Below, piece by piece: positions 6,191 through 13,455 of a stretch of DNA of 14,742 nt. Both the position numbers and the translations under genes were made by a program. Source of the stretch: JAICIG01 sp035532215. Its GTDB lineage: Bacteria; Planctomycetota; Planctomycetia; Pirellulales; JAICIG01. Numbering within the stretch: position 1 is the stretch's first letter; the number at the start of each line of letters is the position of its first letter. The notes under the pieces were generated by a model. It saw only the letters and a list, made by a program, of their open reading frames with translations, had not been told where the DNA came from and made no database searches. Where the stretch lies: the NCBI GenBank assembly GCA_035532215.1, contig DATKRK010000060.1:1-14742 (forward strand), given 5' to 3'.

Positions 6191-7189
6191 TTAGGCGCGA
6201 GCCGTCGTTTGCGTCCAGTGCGATCCCGCGTGCCAGACCGGAAATCCCAAACGCTTGTCGATCAGGTTCAACGGCGGCCGGCCCGAGAGCCAGCGGCGCA
6301 AGTTCTCGCAAAAGAAGTACGTCATATCGTCGATCCGGGTGGCGCTCTGCCCGCCGACGTGAGGCGTGATAATGACTTGCGGCAATTCCCAGAGCGGACT
6401 GTCGGGCGGCAGCGGTTCGACTTCGGTCACGTCCAAGCCCGCGCCGGCCAAATGCCCGCTGCGCAAGGCCTCGACCAGCGCGCTTTCGACCACCAGCGGC
6501 CCGCGCGCTACGTTGATCAAGATCGAGCCCGGTTGCATCGCGGCTAGCGCCGCCGCGTCGATCATGCCGCGCGTGGTCGCGGTCAACGGCGCCGCGAGAA
6601 TCACGATCTTGGATTGGGACAGCAAATCGTGCAAACGCTCGGGCGGCCACAGCGCTTCGACGTATTCGGGCCGCTCGACCGGGAACATGTCGGTCGCCAG
6701 AATTCGCCCTTCGAACACGCGCAGCACTTCGGCCAACCGCCGCCCGTTGCCGCCGAAGCCGACGATGCCGATGGTCGCGCGGTGCAAGTCGCGAGTCGGG
6801 CGGCGGATGAATTCCTTCTTCTGCTGGGCGCGAAAGAACACCGGCAGGCTGCGCAGCAGGCCCGTCGCCAACGCCAGCGTGTGTTCGGCCACCTGGTCGG
6901 CCAGCACGCCCGAGGCGCTCGAAACCGTAATCTCGGACTCGACCACCGACGGCATCAGGCAGTGATCCATGCCCGCCGCCGACGATTGAATCCATTTCAG
7001 CCGCCCGCGCCGCACCACCTTTTCCCACGGAATTGGGTGAACCTTGGCGTGCCCGCAGTAAATGTCGGCCTCTAAAATCTCCTCGGCGATTCGTTCCTGG
7101 CCGGCGTCGACCAGTTCGGCGTCGGGAGCGACCGCCGCAATCCGTGCGAGGTGCTTGGCTTCAACCGGGTAACACAACACGATTCTCAT
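6191..7189 (-). CDS. D-isomer-specific 2-hydroxyacid dehydrogenase, NAD(P)-dependent
   Basis: From the ATG at 7189 the product has 332 residues, the normal family length. The Rossmann signature is GIVGFGGNG (141-149), with D167 in ATD likely to bind the adenosine ribose and so favouring NAD. The catalytic triad is visible: R229 in INVARGP, E258 in GLDVTEVEP, H277 in TPHVGG. The enzyme would interconvert 2-keto acids and D-2-hydroxy acids (glyoxylate/hydroxypyruvate reductase type); the exact substrate cannot be read from the sequence. The start is supported by GGAG six bases upstream. A longer frame to 7369 exists, but its extra 60 residues only translate the GACGGGCG repeats. It precedes the kinase on the same strand by 83 bp; a functional link is not evident. 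Confidence 0.9.
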   Translation of the reverse strand: MRIVLCYPVEAKHLARIAAVAPDAELVDAGQERIAEEILEADIYCGHAKVHPIPWEKVVRRGRLKWIQSSAAGMDHCLMPSVVESEITVSSASGVLADQVAEHTLALATGLLRSLPVFFRAQQKKEFIRRPTRDLHRATIGIVGFGGNGRRLAEVLRVFEGRILATDMFPVERPEYVEALWPPERLHDLLSQSKIVILAAPLTATTRGMIDAAALAAMQPGSILINVARGPLVVESALVEALRSGHLAGAGLDVTEVEPLPPDSPLWELPQVIITPHVGGQSATRIDDMTYFFCENLRRWLSGRPPLNLIDKRLGFPVWHAGSHWTQTTARA

Positions 7190-7220
7190 GGACCGCTCCG
7201 CCTGCTGCATAGGCCACTCC

Positions 7221-7517
7221 AACGGGCGAGGGCGCCCGTCCCTCCATCGGTAGGATGCTTTGTCATTCTGATGATTCGTCGCAGGCTGACAAGGGGGCCA
7301 AGTCGCTACATGGAGGCACGGGCGCCCTCGCCCGTCAATTACGGAGGGACGGGCGCCCTCGCCCGTCAATCATTCAAGCACCGCGTCCTCGCCCAATCCT
7401 TGCGGAGCTCGGTCTTGACGGGCGGGGGCGCCCGTCCCTCCACAGGCCAGTTGACGGGCGGGGGCGCCCGTCCCTCCATCGGGCGGCGTTTGACGGGCGG
7501 GGGCGCCCGTGCCTCCA
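7221..7517. repeat. Cluster of six short palindromic repeats (GACGGGCG-CCCY-CGCCCGTC)
   Basis: Copies lie at 7221-7246, 7311-7338, 7343-7369, 7415-7442, 7451-7478 and 7490-7517. Each has the stem GACGGGCG / CGCCCGTC around a four-base loop (CCCT or CCCC) plus a one-sided flank GGAGG(G/C)A. Copies 2 and 3 face one way; 1, 4, 5 and 6 face the other. Two more copies occur at 14660-14684 and 14709-14734. Read as protein they give DGRGRP or GGTGAPARQ strings, a frequent source of false gene calls. Spacing is irregular and orientation mixed, so this is not a CRISPR array. Confidence 0.9.
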
Positions 7518-7574
7518 TCGCGAACCTGCCGCCGGCTGCGCTTGTCGTGCCTGGGGGAAAATGCCGCCAAACCT

Positions 7575-7580
7575 TATAGT
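7575..7580 (+). promoter_or_regulatory. Candidate -10 box TATAGT positioned for a leaderless MATE mRNA
   Basis: TATAGT matches TATAAT at five of six positions and ends exactly six bases (GGCTAG) before the ATG at 7587, so transcription would start at the A of the ATG. No SD lies in those bases. No good -35 box is visible. Confidence 0.35.
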
Positions 7581-7586
7581 GGCTAG

Positions 7587-9065
7587 ATGTTCGAACGCAT
7601 CGAGAATTGGTGGCGCCGGCCGGCGGGCATTCGCGAGGTGCTCACACTTGCGCTGCCGCTGGTCGTGTCCACGCTGTCGTGGACCTTGATGATCTTTACC
7701 GACCGGGTGTTTCTGGTCCGGTATTCGCAAAACGCCGTGGCCGCGGCGCTGCCGGCGGGCATGCTGGCGTTCGTGGTGATTTGCTTTCCGCTGGGCGTCG
7801 CGACCTACGTCAACACGTTCGTGGCCCAATATCAAGGCGCGAAGCGGCCCGAGCGGATCGGCCCGGTCGTCTGGCAGGCGCTGTTCATTGGTTTCTTGTC
7901 GATTCCGCTGGCCATCGCCACCATTCCTTTCGCGCCGGCCCTGTTTCAGGCGGCGGGGCACGCGCCGGAAATCGCCGCCTTGGAAATCGACTACTACCAG
8001 GCGATTTGCTGGGGCCAGGGCGCGATCGTCGTCTCGGCGGCGTTGAGCGCGTTCTTCACCGGGCGCGGCGACGTGCGCACCGTGATGATCGTCGACAGTT
8101 TCGCCGCGCTCGTCAACGTCGTGCTCGATTACGCCTGGATCTTCGGCCATTGGGGCTTTCCGGAAATGGGCGCCGCCGGCGCAGCCTGGGCTACGACCGT
8201 CGCCACGCTGATCCGGGCCGCGATCTATCTGGCGCTTTGGTTCCGCCCGGAATACCGCCAGCCATTTCGAACCGTCGCCGGCTGCCGCTTCGACCGGCAA
8301 TTATTCGGCCGGCTGTTGTGGTTCGGCTTTCCCAACGGCATGCAGTATCTGTTCGAGGTCGGCGCCTTCAGTGTGTATCTGCTGCTGGTCGGGCAATTGG
8401 GAGCGCAGGAACTGGCCGCCTCGAACCTGGCCTTCAACGTCAACAGCCTGGCGTTCATGCCGGTCTATGGCATCGGCATCGCCACTGGCACGCTCGTCGG
8501 GCAACACCTGGGCGAAAACCGCGCCGACCTGGCCGCGCGCGGCACGTGGTCGGCGTTCACCATCGCCGCGGGGCTGATGGCGCTGGTCGGCTCGCTCTAC
8601 GTACTGGCGCCCGAGTGGCTGCTGGCGGCCTACGAGTCGGAAGTCGCCCGCGAAAGTTTCGCCGAGTTGCGCGAGCTGACGACCGTACTGTTGCGGTTCG
8701 TGGCCTTCTATTGCCTGTTCGACGCCATGAACGTGATTTTCTCGGCCGCCATCAAAGGCGCCGGCGATACGCGGTTCGTGCTCGTCACGACCTTGGCCGC
8801 ATCGGCGTTGCCGGTCGTCATGACCTGGGTCGGCGTGAAGATCCTGGGCTACGGCCTGCTCTGGGCGTGGGTTTCGGTCACCGCTTGGGTGTGCTTGCTG
8901 GGCGTGATGTTTTTACTGCGGTTCGTGCAAGGCCGCTGGTGCACGATGCGCGTGATTGAACAAGCGGCCGAGACGTTGCTGGAATTACCTTCCATACAGA
9001 GATCGGTGGAGCACGTTCGACCCGCTTTGGAGAATTCCTTTCGCTCGTCGGAAGCAGAGGCGTGA
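7587..9065 (+). CDS. MATE-family multidrug/cation antiporter
   Basis: The 492-residue product is an inner-membrane transporter with about 12 hydrophobic segments, first near 18-36, last near 425-446, then a polar cytoplasmic tail of about 45 residues. The two halves show the MATE internal repeat. Half one has VAQYQGAKRPER (79-90) and FTGRGDVRTVM (157-167). Half two has VGQHLGENR (304-312) and IKGAGDTRFVL (389-399). MATE proteins export cationic drugs or metabolites in exchange for Na+ or H+. The acidic residue D39 (FTDRVFL) in the first helix is a candidate for cation coupling. The substrate cannot be inferred. The gene stands alone between the GACGGGCG repeat cluster and two fold-back elements. 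No SD is seen before the ATG; a -10-like TATAGT ends six bases upstream. Confidence 0.92.
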   Translation: MFERIENWWRRPAGIREVLTLALPLVVSTLSWTLMIFTDRVFLVRYSQNAVAAALPAGMLAFVVICFPLGVATYVNTFVAQYQGAKRPERIGPVVWQALFIGFLSIPLAIATIPFAPALFQAAGHAPEIAALEIDYYQAICWGQGAIVVSAALSAFFTGRGDVRTVMIVDSFAALVNVVLDYAWIFGHWGFPEMGAAGAAWATTVATLIRAAIYLALWFRPEYRQPFRTVAGCRFDRQLFGRLLWFGFPNGMQYLFEVGAFSVYLLLVGQLGAQELAASNLAFNVNSLAFMPVYGIGIATGTLVGQHLGENRADLAARGTWSAFTIAAGLMALVGSLYVLAPEWLLAAYESEVARESFAELRELTTVLLRFVAFYCLFDAMNVIFSAAIKGAGDTRFVLVTTLAASALPVVMTWVGVKILGYGLLWAWVSVTAWVCLLGVMFLLRFVQGRWCTMRVIEQAAETLLELPSIQRSVEHVRPALENSFRSSEAEA

Positions 9066-9099
9066 ATAAAAGTGCGCCCCTGAATTCGAGGCGTACAAA

Positions 9100-9231
9100 T
9101 TACGGGTTCCTCTTCTCTGTTCACCCGGGTTCGCCGGACTCGCGCTGAATGGGCGGGAACGAGCGAGACGCCGTCCGGCCGTTCGGTAAGCGCAAATGAA
9201 ACCGCGCGGGACAGAGAAGAGGAACCCGTAA
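9100..9231. repeat. 132-bp fold-back element with 21-bp perfect inverted ends
   Basis: The arms at 9100-9120 (TTACGGGTTCCTCTTCTCTG...) and 9211-9231 are perfectly complementary over 21 bases. Nested inside are GCCGGAC (9133-9139) with GTCCGGC (9173-9179), and CTCGC (9139-9143) with GCGAG (9163-9167), so the interior can also fold. No T tract follows. It may be a miniature element or a structured RNA; it could also end MATE transcripts. Confidence 0.8.
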
Positions 9232-9264
9232 GCGTCGAAGCGTGCCACGGAACGTCGCTCAATG

Positions 9265-9391
9265 CCGGATTATTCACAGCCCGGCTATTACTTGACAAAG
9301 CGCTCGATACCAACCCGAAGCGCCAGCGAGGTAAGTGCGTTGCTCCACCTCGCTTGCGCGTCGGGTTAGTGTGGGCTGATGAATAATCCGG
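9265..9391. repeat. 127-bp fold-back element with 18-bp inverted ends
   Basis: CCGGATTATTCACAGCCC (9265-9282) pairs with GGGCTGATGAATAATCCGG (9373-9391) with one bulged base. A second stem lies inside: AACCCGAAGCGCCAGCGAGG (9312-9331) against its near-complement at 9347-9367, with two mismatches. The terminal inverted repeats and lack of coding capacity suggest a MITE-like element, but no target-site duplication is obvious. Confidence 0.75.
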
Positions 9392-9485
9392 GCTATGCCG
9401 TGGGCCATTCGAATCGTGGTCCTACCAAGTCGCCTGAAGGCCGGGTATCTTGGCGGCCAAGAAAGTAACGCGTTTCTGCCGCCCG

Positions 9486-9490
9486 AAGGA
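9486..9490 (+). promoter_or_regulatory. Shine-Dalgarno AAGGA that fixes the GTG start of the enolase
   Basis: AAGGA ends eight bases before GTG at 9499. The encoded protein then begins MSQISKIHAREVLDSRGNPT, the normal enolase N-terminus, so the GTG start is well supported. Confidence 0.7.
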
Positions 9491-9498
9491 TCCACCAC

Positions 9499-10812
9499 GT
9501 GAGTCAAATCTCGAAAATCCACGCCCGCGAGGTGCTCGATAGCCGCGGCAATCCGACGGTCGAGGTCGAGGTGCATTGCACGTCGGGCGCGATGGGCAAG
9601 GCGATCGTCCCGGCGGGCGCCAGCACCGGCAAGGCCGAGGCCCACGAACTGCGCGACGGCGATCCAACGAGGTACGACGGCCGCGGCGTGCTCGAGGCGG
9701 TCGGCCACGTCAACGACGTGTTGGCGCCGGCTTTTGCGGGCGTCGATCCGGCCGAGCAGGCGCTCATCGACGAGCGACTCTGCGAACTCGACGGCACGCC
9801 GCTGAAAGCGCGGCTGGGCGCCAATGCCCTGCTGGGCGTGTCGCTGGCGGCGGCCCATGCCGCGGCGGCCGACCGGCGCGTGCCGCTCTATCGCCATCTG
9901 AATCAGCTTTGGCAAACCCTGCCGCCCCTGCCGCTGCAAACCGTCGACATGCCGGCGCCGCATACGGGCGAGCCGCACATGCCGCTGCCGATGACCAACA
10001 TGATCTCGGGCGGTTTGCACGCGGGCGGCAATCTCGACTTCCAGGATTTCCTGATCATGCCGGTCGGCGCCCCGAGTTACGGCGTCGGCCTGGAATGGAT
10101 CGTACGCGTGGCGCGGCGGCTGGGCGAACTATTGGCAAAGGCGGGCTACGAAGGGCGCCTGGTGGGCGACGAAGGCGGTTACGGTCCGCGGCTGGCGAGC
10201 AATCGCGAGGCCGCCGAGTTCGTGGTCCGCGCGATCGAAGCCGCCGGTCTGCAGCCGCAAGACGACGTGACGATCGCCCTCGACGTGGCCAGCACGCACT
10301 TCTTCGACGGCGCGCATTATCACCTGGCGGCGACCGGCGATGCGCGATTGTCGAGCGCGGAAATGATCGACCAGTTGGAAACGCTGGTGGATGAATTCCC
10401 GATCACGAGCATCGAAGACGGCCTGGCCGAAGACGACTGGGACGGCTGGCGCGAACTGACGCGCAGGCTTGGCCAGCGCGTCAAGCTCGTCGGCGACGAC
10501 CTGTTCGCCACGAACCCCGCGCGCATCGAACGGGGCATCGCTTGCGGCGTCGCCAATAGCGTGCTGATCAAGGTCAATCAGATCGGCACGCTCAGCGAGA
10601 CGCTGCGGGCGATGCAAATCGCCCAGGCGGCGGGCTACAGCCGCGTCGTTTCGGCCCGCAGCGGCGAGACCGAAGACTCGACCATCGCCGACCTGGCCGT
10701 CGGCGCCGCGGCGGATCTGATCAAGATCGGTTCGATTCAGCGCAGCGAGCGGCTGGCGAAGTACAACCGGCTGCTCGCGATTGAGGAAGAATTGCAGCTT
10801 ACTGAAAAATAG
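9499..10812 (+). CDS. eno: Enolase (phosphopyruvate hydratase) homologue with altered active-site residues
   Basis: The 437-residue product aligns with enolase throughout: EVLDSRGNPTVEVEV (11-25), the Mg-binding loop GASTG (40-44), GDEGGY (223-228; E225), metal ligands D262, E306 and D333, and IKVNQIGT (357-364) with the catalytic-base lysine K358. RSGETEDSTIADLAVG (387-402) and K409 follow. Enolase interconverts 2-phosphoglycerate and PEP in the cytosol. Three features are odd. The conserved SHRSGETED reads SARSGETED, so the His equivalent to yeast H373 is A386. The catalytic Glu of QEF (E168 in E. coli and yeast) is D183. About 15 extra residues (roughly 138-160, Pro-rich) lie before MPLPMTN. 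These suggest a paralogue with shifted activity, though a slower true enolase is possible. The GTG start has AAGGA eight bases upstream. Confidence 0.88.
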   Translation: MSQISKIHAREVLDSRGNPTVEVEVHCTSGAMGKAIVPAGASTGKAEAHELRDGDPTRYDGRGVLEAVGHVNDVLAPAFAGVDPAEQALIDERLCELDGTPLKARLGANALLGVSLAAAHAAAADRRVPLYRHLNQLWQTLPPLPLQTVDMPAPHTGEPHMPLPMTNMISGGLHAGGNLDFQDFLIMPVGAPSYGVGLEWIVRVARRLGELLAKAGYEGRLVGDEGGYGPRLASNREAAEFVVRAIEAAGLQPQDDVTIALDVASTHFFDGAHYHLAATGDARLSSAEMIDQLETLVDEFPITSIEDGLAEDDWDGWRELTRRLGQRVKLVGDDLFATNPARIERGIACGVANSVLIKVNQIGTLSETLRAMQIAQAAGYSRVVSARSGETEDSTIADLAVGAAADLIKIGSIQRSERLAKYNRLLAIEEELQLTEK

Positions 10813-10828
10813 CGGTCGGGGGAGTTTT

Positions 10829-10959
10829 AGCCACGGATTGAACACGGAAGAAACACGGATTAGAAAAAAGTCGGTGCGTTCGAACCCGTCATTCGTCCGG
10901 CCGAAGGTCGAGTTCCAAAAGCCTTTTATCCGTGTTCGATCCGTGTTCCATCCGTGGCT
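10829..10959. repeat. 131-bp fold-back repeat of ACGGAT/ATCCGT units after enolase
   Basis: AGCCACGGATTGAACACGGA (10829-10848) is complementary to 10940-10959 with one mismatch. A second nested pair, AACACGGAT (10852-10860) and ATCCGTGTT (10928-10936), extends it. The motif CACGGAT is repeated within each arm, typical of dispersed intergenic palindromes. It begins 17 bases after the enolase stop and could act as a transcription end or barrier. It also occupies most of the leader region of the cupin gene. Confidence 0.8.
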
Positions 10960-11020
10960 CTTTAGGTTCCGTGAGCGTGTTAAATTGGCGAACCTTTGCC
11001 AGAAAGGCGGATATTTCAAG

Positions 11021-11350
11021 ATGCCCGGATTTTACGTCGATAAGAAAGATTGCTCGCACCACAATATCTTCCCAGGCGTGGATATTTTCACGACTTGCGG
11101 CGATTCGGTGATGCTGTCGCTGGTGGAATTCGAGCCGCACGCGGTGGTCGAGGAGCACAGCCACCCGCACGAGCAGATGGGGCTGATGCTGGAAGGCGAA
11201 GCCGAGTTCATGATTGGGGGCGAGTCGCGCAAGGTGGGGCCGGGCATGATCTGGCGGATTCCCGGCGGCGTGAAACATAAGGTCATCGCCGGCGACAAGC
11301 CGGTGAAGGCCTTGGATGTGTTTTATCCGATACGCGAGGACTACCGGTGA
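11021..11350 (+). CDS. Small single-domain cupin protein
   Basis: The 109-residue product is a cupin_2-type beta-barrel. Motif one is HSHPHEQMGLMLEGE (46-60), giving metal ligands H46, H48 and Q52 (or E51). Motif two is GPGMIWRIPGGVKHKV (73-88) with H86. Such proteins bind a divalent metal and act as small isomerases, dioxygenases or ligand sensors; the sequence does not say which. No signal peptide is seen, so it is cytosolic. I chose the ATG at 11021, preceded by AAAGG about 12 bases upstream; the longer frame upstream only reads through the fold-back repeat. Its stop overlaps the GTG start of the lipoprotein gene (GTGA), so the two are probably translated together. Confidence 0.85.
   Translation: MPGFYVDKKDCSHHNIFPGVDIFTTCGDSVMLSLVEFEPHAVVEEHSHPHEQMGLMLEGEAEFMIGGESRKVGPGMIWRIPGGVKHKVIAGDKPVKALDVFYPIREDYR
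11336..11340 (+). promoter_or_regulatory. Shine-Dalgarno GAGGA that supports the GTG start of the lipoprotein
   Basis: GAGGA lies inside the end of the cupin gene and stops six bases before GTG at 11347. Starting there adds an arginine at position 2, which the signal peptide needs. A later ATG at 11371 has AGGGGG close upstream but would give a signal sequence with no positive charge. Confidence 0.6.
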
Positions 11351-12429
11351 GGCTGATCGAAGGGGGATGGATGCTGGCCGCGGCGCTGGCTGCGGCGGCC
11401 TTGGGTTGCGAGAGCATGAATCCGCGGACGGTGCAAATCGACGCCGCATCGGGCCGCTATCATTCGGCGCAACTGACCTACGAATTGGATACCGGCCGGC
11501 TCAGCCAGCCCGTCCAAACGGCCCGCATCCAGGCGCAGCAAGTCTCCTATCAGCAACTGCCCAGCACGCCGCTGCCTGACCGTTCGCTCGCGCGGCTTTC
11601 CGTCAAATACCCGCATCCGCAGGGCAAAGCCGACTTTGCCCTGGCGGAAGTCGTGATCGTCTCGGACCATCCCAAAGTCAAATCCGCTACGAGCGCCGGC
11701 AAATCGGCGTTCGAGCGATTCGCGAGCAGCTTCGCGGAAGCGATGAACGATATTCTGCCGGGCATGACCTACGGCGATGGCGTGCGCGAAGCCTGGGCTC
11801 TGGATATACCCAAAGAACAATTGGACGACTTGGTGGGCCATCTGGCGAACAGCGGCTATTTTCAATACGGTCCGGCGCCGACGCCCGGCGTCGACGTGTT
11901 CACGCAGCTCAACGGCAGGACCATTAGTAAGCATTGGCGCCAGGTACCCGAACTGGACGCCTTCATCGAGCGCGTCCGCCACGAAGGCTCGTTGGTCTCC
12001 TACAACCGGCCGCAAACCAACGAAAGCGCGCCGGCCGACGCCGCGGGCGGCCGCAACGACAGCGTGGTCGCCTACCAACAGCAGCTCCAGCGCCAGCAGG
12101 CTCAAGCCGGCCCGCCGCCGCAACCCTATCCGATCGGCAACGTGCCGCCGCCGCGGCAATTCGGCCCGCCGCCGCAGCAAGGCCCCGACCCCAGGCTCGC
12201 CGGGCCCGGCCCTGTGCAGAACGGTTGGCGTCCGAACATGCCTGTTGCCGGCCCCTACGGAAATCCGCCGCAACCATACGGCAACGCGGCGCCGCCGCAG
12301 AACTTCGGCCCGCGCCCGCCCGTCGGCGGCGCGAACCCCTATCAAAATCCGGCGGTCGGGCCGGCCTATCCCCAGGCTTCGCAGCCAGGGCGGCCCAACG
12401 TCGATAATCCGCCTTCGTACTGGCGATAA
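11347..12429 (+). CDS. Hypothetical lipoprotein with Pro/Gln-rich C-terminal tail
   Basis: I do not recognise the family. The 360-residue product starts with a lipoprotein signal (MRLIEGGW, a run of Ala/Leu, then lipobox ALGC with C21), so it is probably anchored to a membrane facing the periplasm. Residues about 25-225 look like a folded domain with regular alternation of charged and hydrophobic residues and no metal or catalytic motif I can name. From about 226 to the end the chain is low complexity, rich in Pro, Gln, Gly and Asn (PPPRQFGPPPQQGP and similar), presumably disordered or wall-spanning. It overlaps the cupin gene by four bases, which argues for coupled translation. It converges on aroF, whose stop lies six bases beyond its own; GGCGAT-AA-ATCGCC (12422-12435) spans the stop codon. 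Confidence 0.7.
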   Translation: MRLIEGGWMLAAALAAAALGCESMNPRTVQIDAASGRYHSAQLTYELDTGRLSQPVQTARIQAQQVSYQQLPSTPLPDRSLARLSVKYPHPQGKADFALAEVVIVSDHPKVKSATSAGKSAFERFASSFAEAMNDILPGMTYGDGVREAWALDIPKEQLDDLVGHLANSGYFQYGPAPTPGVDVFTQLNGRTISKHWRQVPELDAFIERVRHEGSLVSYNRPQTNESAPADAAGGRNDSVVAYQQQLQRQQAQAGPPPQPYPIGNVPPPRQFGPPPQQGPDPRLAGPGPVQNGWRPNMPVAGPYGNPPQPYGNAAPPQNFGPRPPVGGANPYQNPAVGPAYPQASQPGRPNVDNPPSYWR

Positions 12430-12435
12430 ATCGCC

Positions 12436-13449
12436 CTACATCTGCTTGCCCAGCGCCTCGGCCACCTTGCGGCACAACTGCATCGTCTGCCCGAACTGCT
12501 CGAAGTTGAGCGATTGGTAGCCGTCGCTCAGGGCGTTTTCCGGATCGGGGTGGACTTCCAGAATCAAGCCGTCGGCGCCGGCCGCGACGCTGGCGGCGGC
12601 CATCTGCGGGACGAGGTAGGTGTGGCCCGTGCCGTGGCTCGGATCGACGACGACCGGCAGGTGCGTCTTGGCGTGCAGGTAAGGCACCGAAGCCAGCGGC
12701 AGCGTGAACCGCGTGTGCGACTCGAAGGTGCGAATGCCGCGCTCGCAGAGCATCACGTTCGGATTGCCGGCGTCGAGAATGTATTCGGCGGCCAACAGCA
12801 GCTCTTCCATCGTGGCGCTGGGGCCGCGTTTCAATAGCACCGGCTGCTGGATCTTGCCGACGGCCTCCAGCAGGCGGTAGTTCTGCATGTTGCGAGCGCC
12901 GATTTGCAGCACGTCGGCGTAACGGGCCACCAGCTCGACGTCTTCGGTCGCCAGCACTTCGGTGACGACTGCCAGGCCGGTCGCATCGCGAGCGGCGGCC
13001 AGCAGCTTGAGCCCTCCTTCCTTGAGGCCCTGGAAGCTATAGGGACTGGTCCGCGGCTTGAAGGCGCCGCCGCGCAGGGCCGTGGCGCCGGCGGCCTTGA
13101 CGGCTTCGGCGCAGGCCAGGATTTGCGGCTCGTTTTCCACCGAGCAGGGCCCGGCGATGACGCCGATCCGCCCGCCGCCGACTTTCAGACTGCCCGCCTC
13201 GATCACGGTGGGCTCGCTCTTGACCTCGCGGCTGGCGATTTTATAGGGCGCCAGGATCGGCATCACTTCGGCCACGCCGGCGCCGCTTTCCAACGATTCC
13301 TTCAGCCCGACGCGCTCGGCGCCGATAGCGGCGATCACCGTGCGCTCGACGCCGCGCAGCACGTGGGCTTTCAGGCCTAAACTTTCGACTCGCTCGACCA
13401 TGTGGTCCACCTCCGCGGGGCTGGCGCCCGGTTTCATCACGACGATCAC
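12436..13449 (-). CDS. aroF: 3-deoxy-D-arabino-heptulosonate 7-phosphate (DAHP) synthase, type I-beta with N-terminal regulatory domain
   Basis: The enzyme joins PEP and erythrose 4-phosphate, the first step of the shikimate pathway to Phe, Tyr and Trp. The 337-residue product matches the Thermotoga-type layout. A ferredoxin-like regulatory domain (about 1-67, starting MIVVMKPGASPAEV) binds aromatic amino acids in that family; the barrel follows with GPCSVE (100-105), KPRTSPYSFQG (131-141), LLKRG and ERGIRTFE. Metal ligands C102, H272, E298 and D309 are all present. The start is GTG at 13449: GAGAGGAG lies eight bases upstream and the family begins exactly there. The longer frame to 13557 only translates the leader terminator. 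Upstream lies a leader peptide with FYFGYWFSF and an intrinsic terminator, so the gene is probably controlled by attenuation as well as feedback inhibition. Confidence 0.95.
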   Translation of the reverse strand: MIVVMKPGASPAEVDHMVERVESLGLKAHVLRGVERTVIAAIGAERVGLKESLESGAGVAEVMPILAPYKIASREVKSEPTVIEAGSLKVGGGRIGVIAGPCSVENEPQILACAEAVKAAGATALRGGAFKPRTSPYSFQGLKEGGLKLLAAARDATGLAVVTEVLATEDVELVARYADVLQIGARNMQNYRLLEAVGKIQQPVLLKRGPSATMEELLLAAEYILDAGNPNVMLCERGIRTFESHTRFTLPLASVPYLHAKTHLPVVVDPSHGTGHTYLVPQMAAASVAAGADGLILEVHPDPENALSDGYQSLNFEQFGQTMQLCRKVAEALGKQM

Positions 13450-13455
13450 GGGAAA

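Larger units (their letters stand above)
7190..7586. other. Non-coding divergent region with six GACGGGCG palindromes
   Basis: This region lies between the divergent dehydrogenase and MATE genes. It holds six copies of a short palindromic repeat (described next). Between copies 1 and 2 there is about 60 bp of unique sequence and between copies 3 and 4 about 45 bp. Apart from a possible -10 box for the MATE gene I see no other signal. Confidence 0.7.
9066..9498. other. Non-coding MATE-enolase interval with two fold-back elements
   Basis: These 433 bp hold no plausible gene. Two separate fold-back structures occupy most of it (9100-9231 and 9265-9391), each listed below. The last 107 bp before enolase contain no clear promoter I can defend, only the AAGGA SD at 9486-9490. 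Confidence 0.7.

Noticed and set aside
7190..7369. 60-residue N-terminal extension of the dehydrogenase
   Set aside because: It encodes repeat-derived DGRGRP strings; the ATG at 7189 has an SD and starts the family fold.
7221..7517. Possible CRISPR array
   Set aside because: Repeats are about 25-28 bp but occur in both orientations, with spacings from a few bases to over 60, and recur singly elsewhere. No cas genes are nearby.
7374..8300. Long minus-strand frame of 308 codons
   Set aside because: It lies antisense to the MATE gene and its start region translates the GACGGGCG repeats; composition is Arg/Gly/His-rich as expected of a shadow frame in GC-rich DNA.
9066..9498. Riboswitch or tRNA in the MATE-enolase gap
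   Set aside because: The stems are long simple inverted repeats; I could not match them to a known riboswitch core (for example guanidine or fluoride motifs that precede some transporters or enolases), and they lie downstream of the MATE gene. No cloverleaf was found.
11341..12345. Minus-strand frame of 334 codons
   Set aside because: Antisense to the lipoprotein; Arg/Ala/Gly-rich without any domain. The plus-strand frame has a lipobox and a coupled start.
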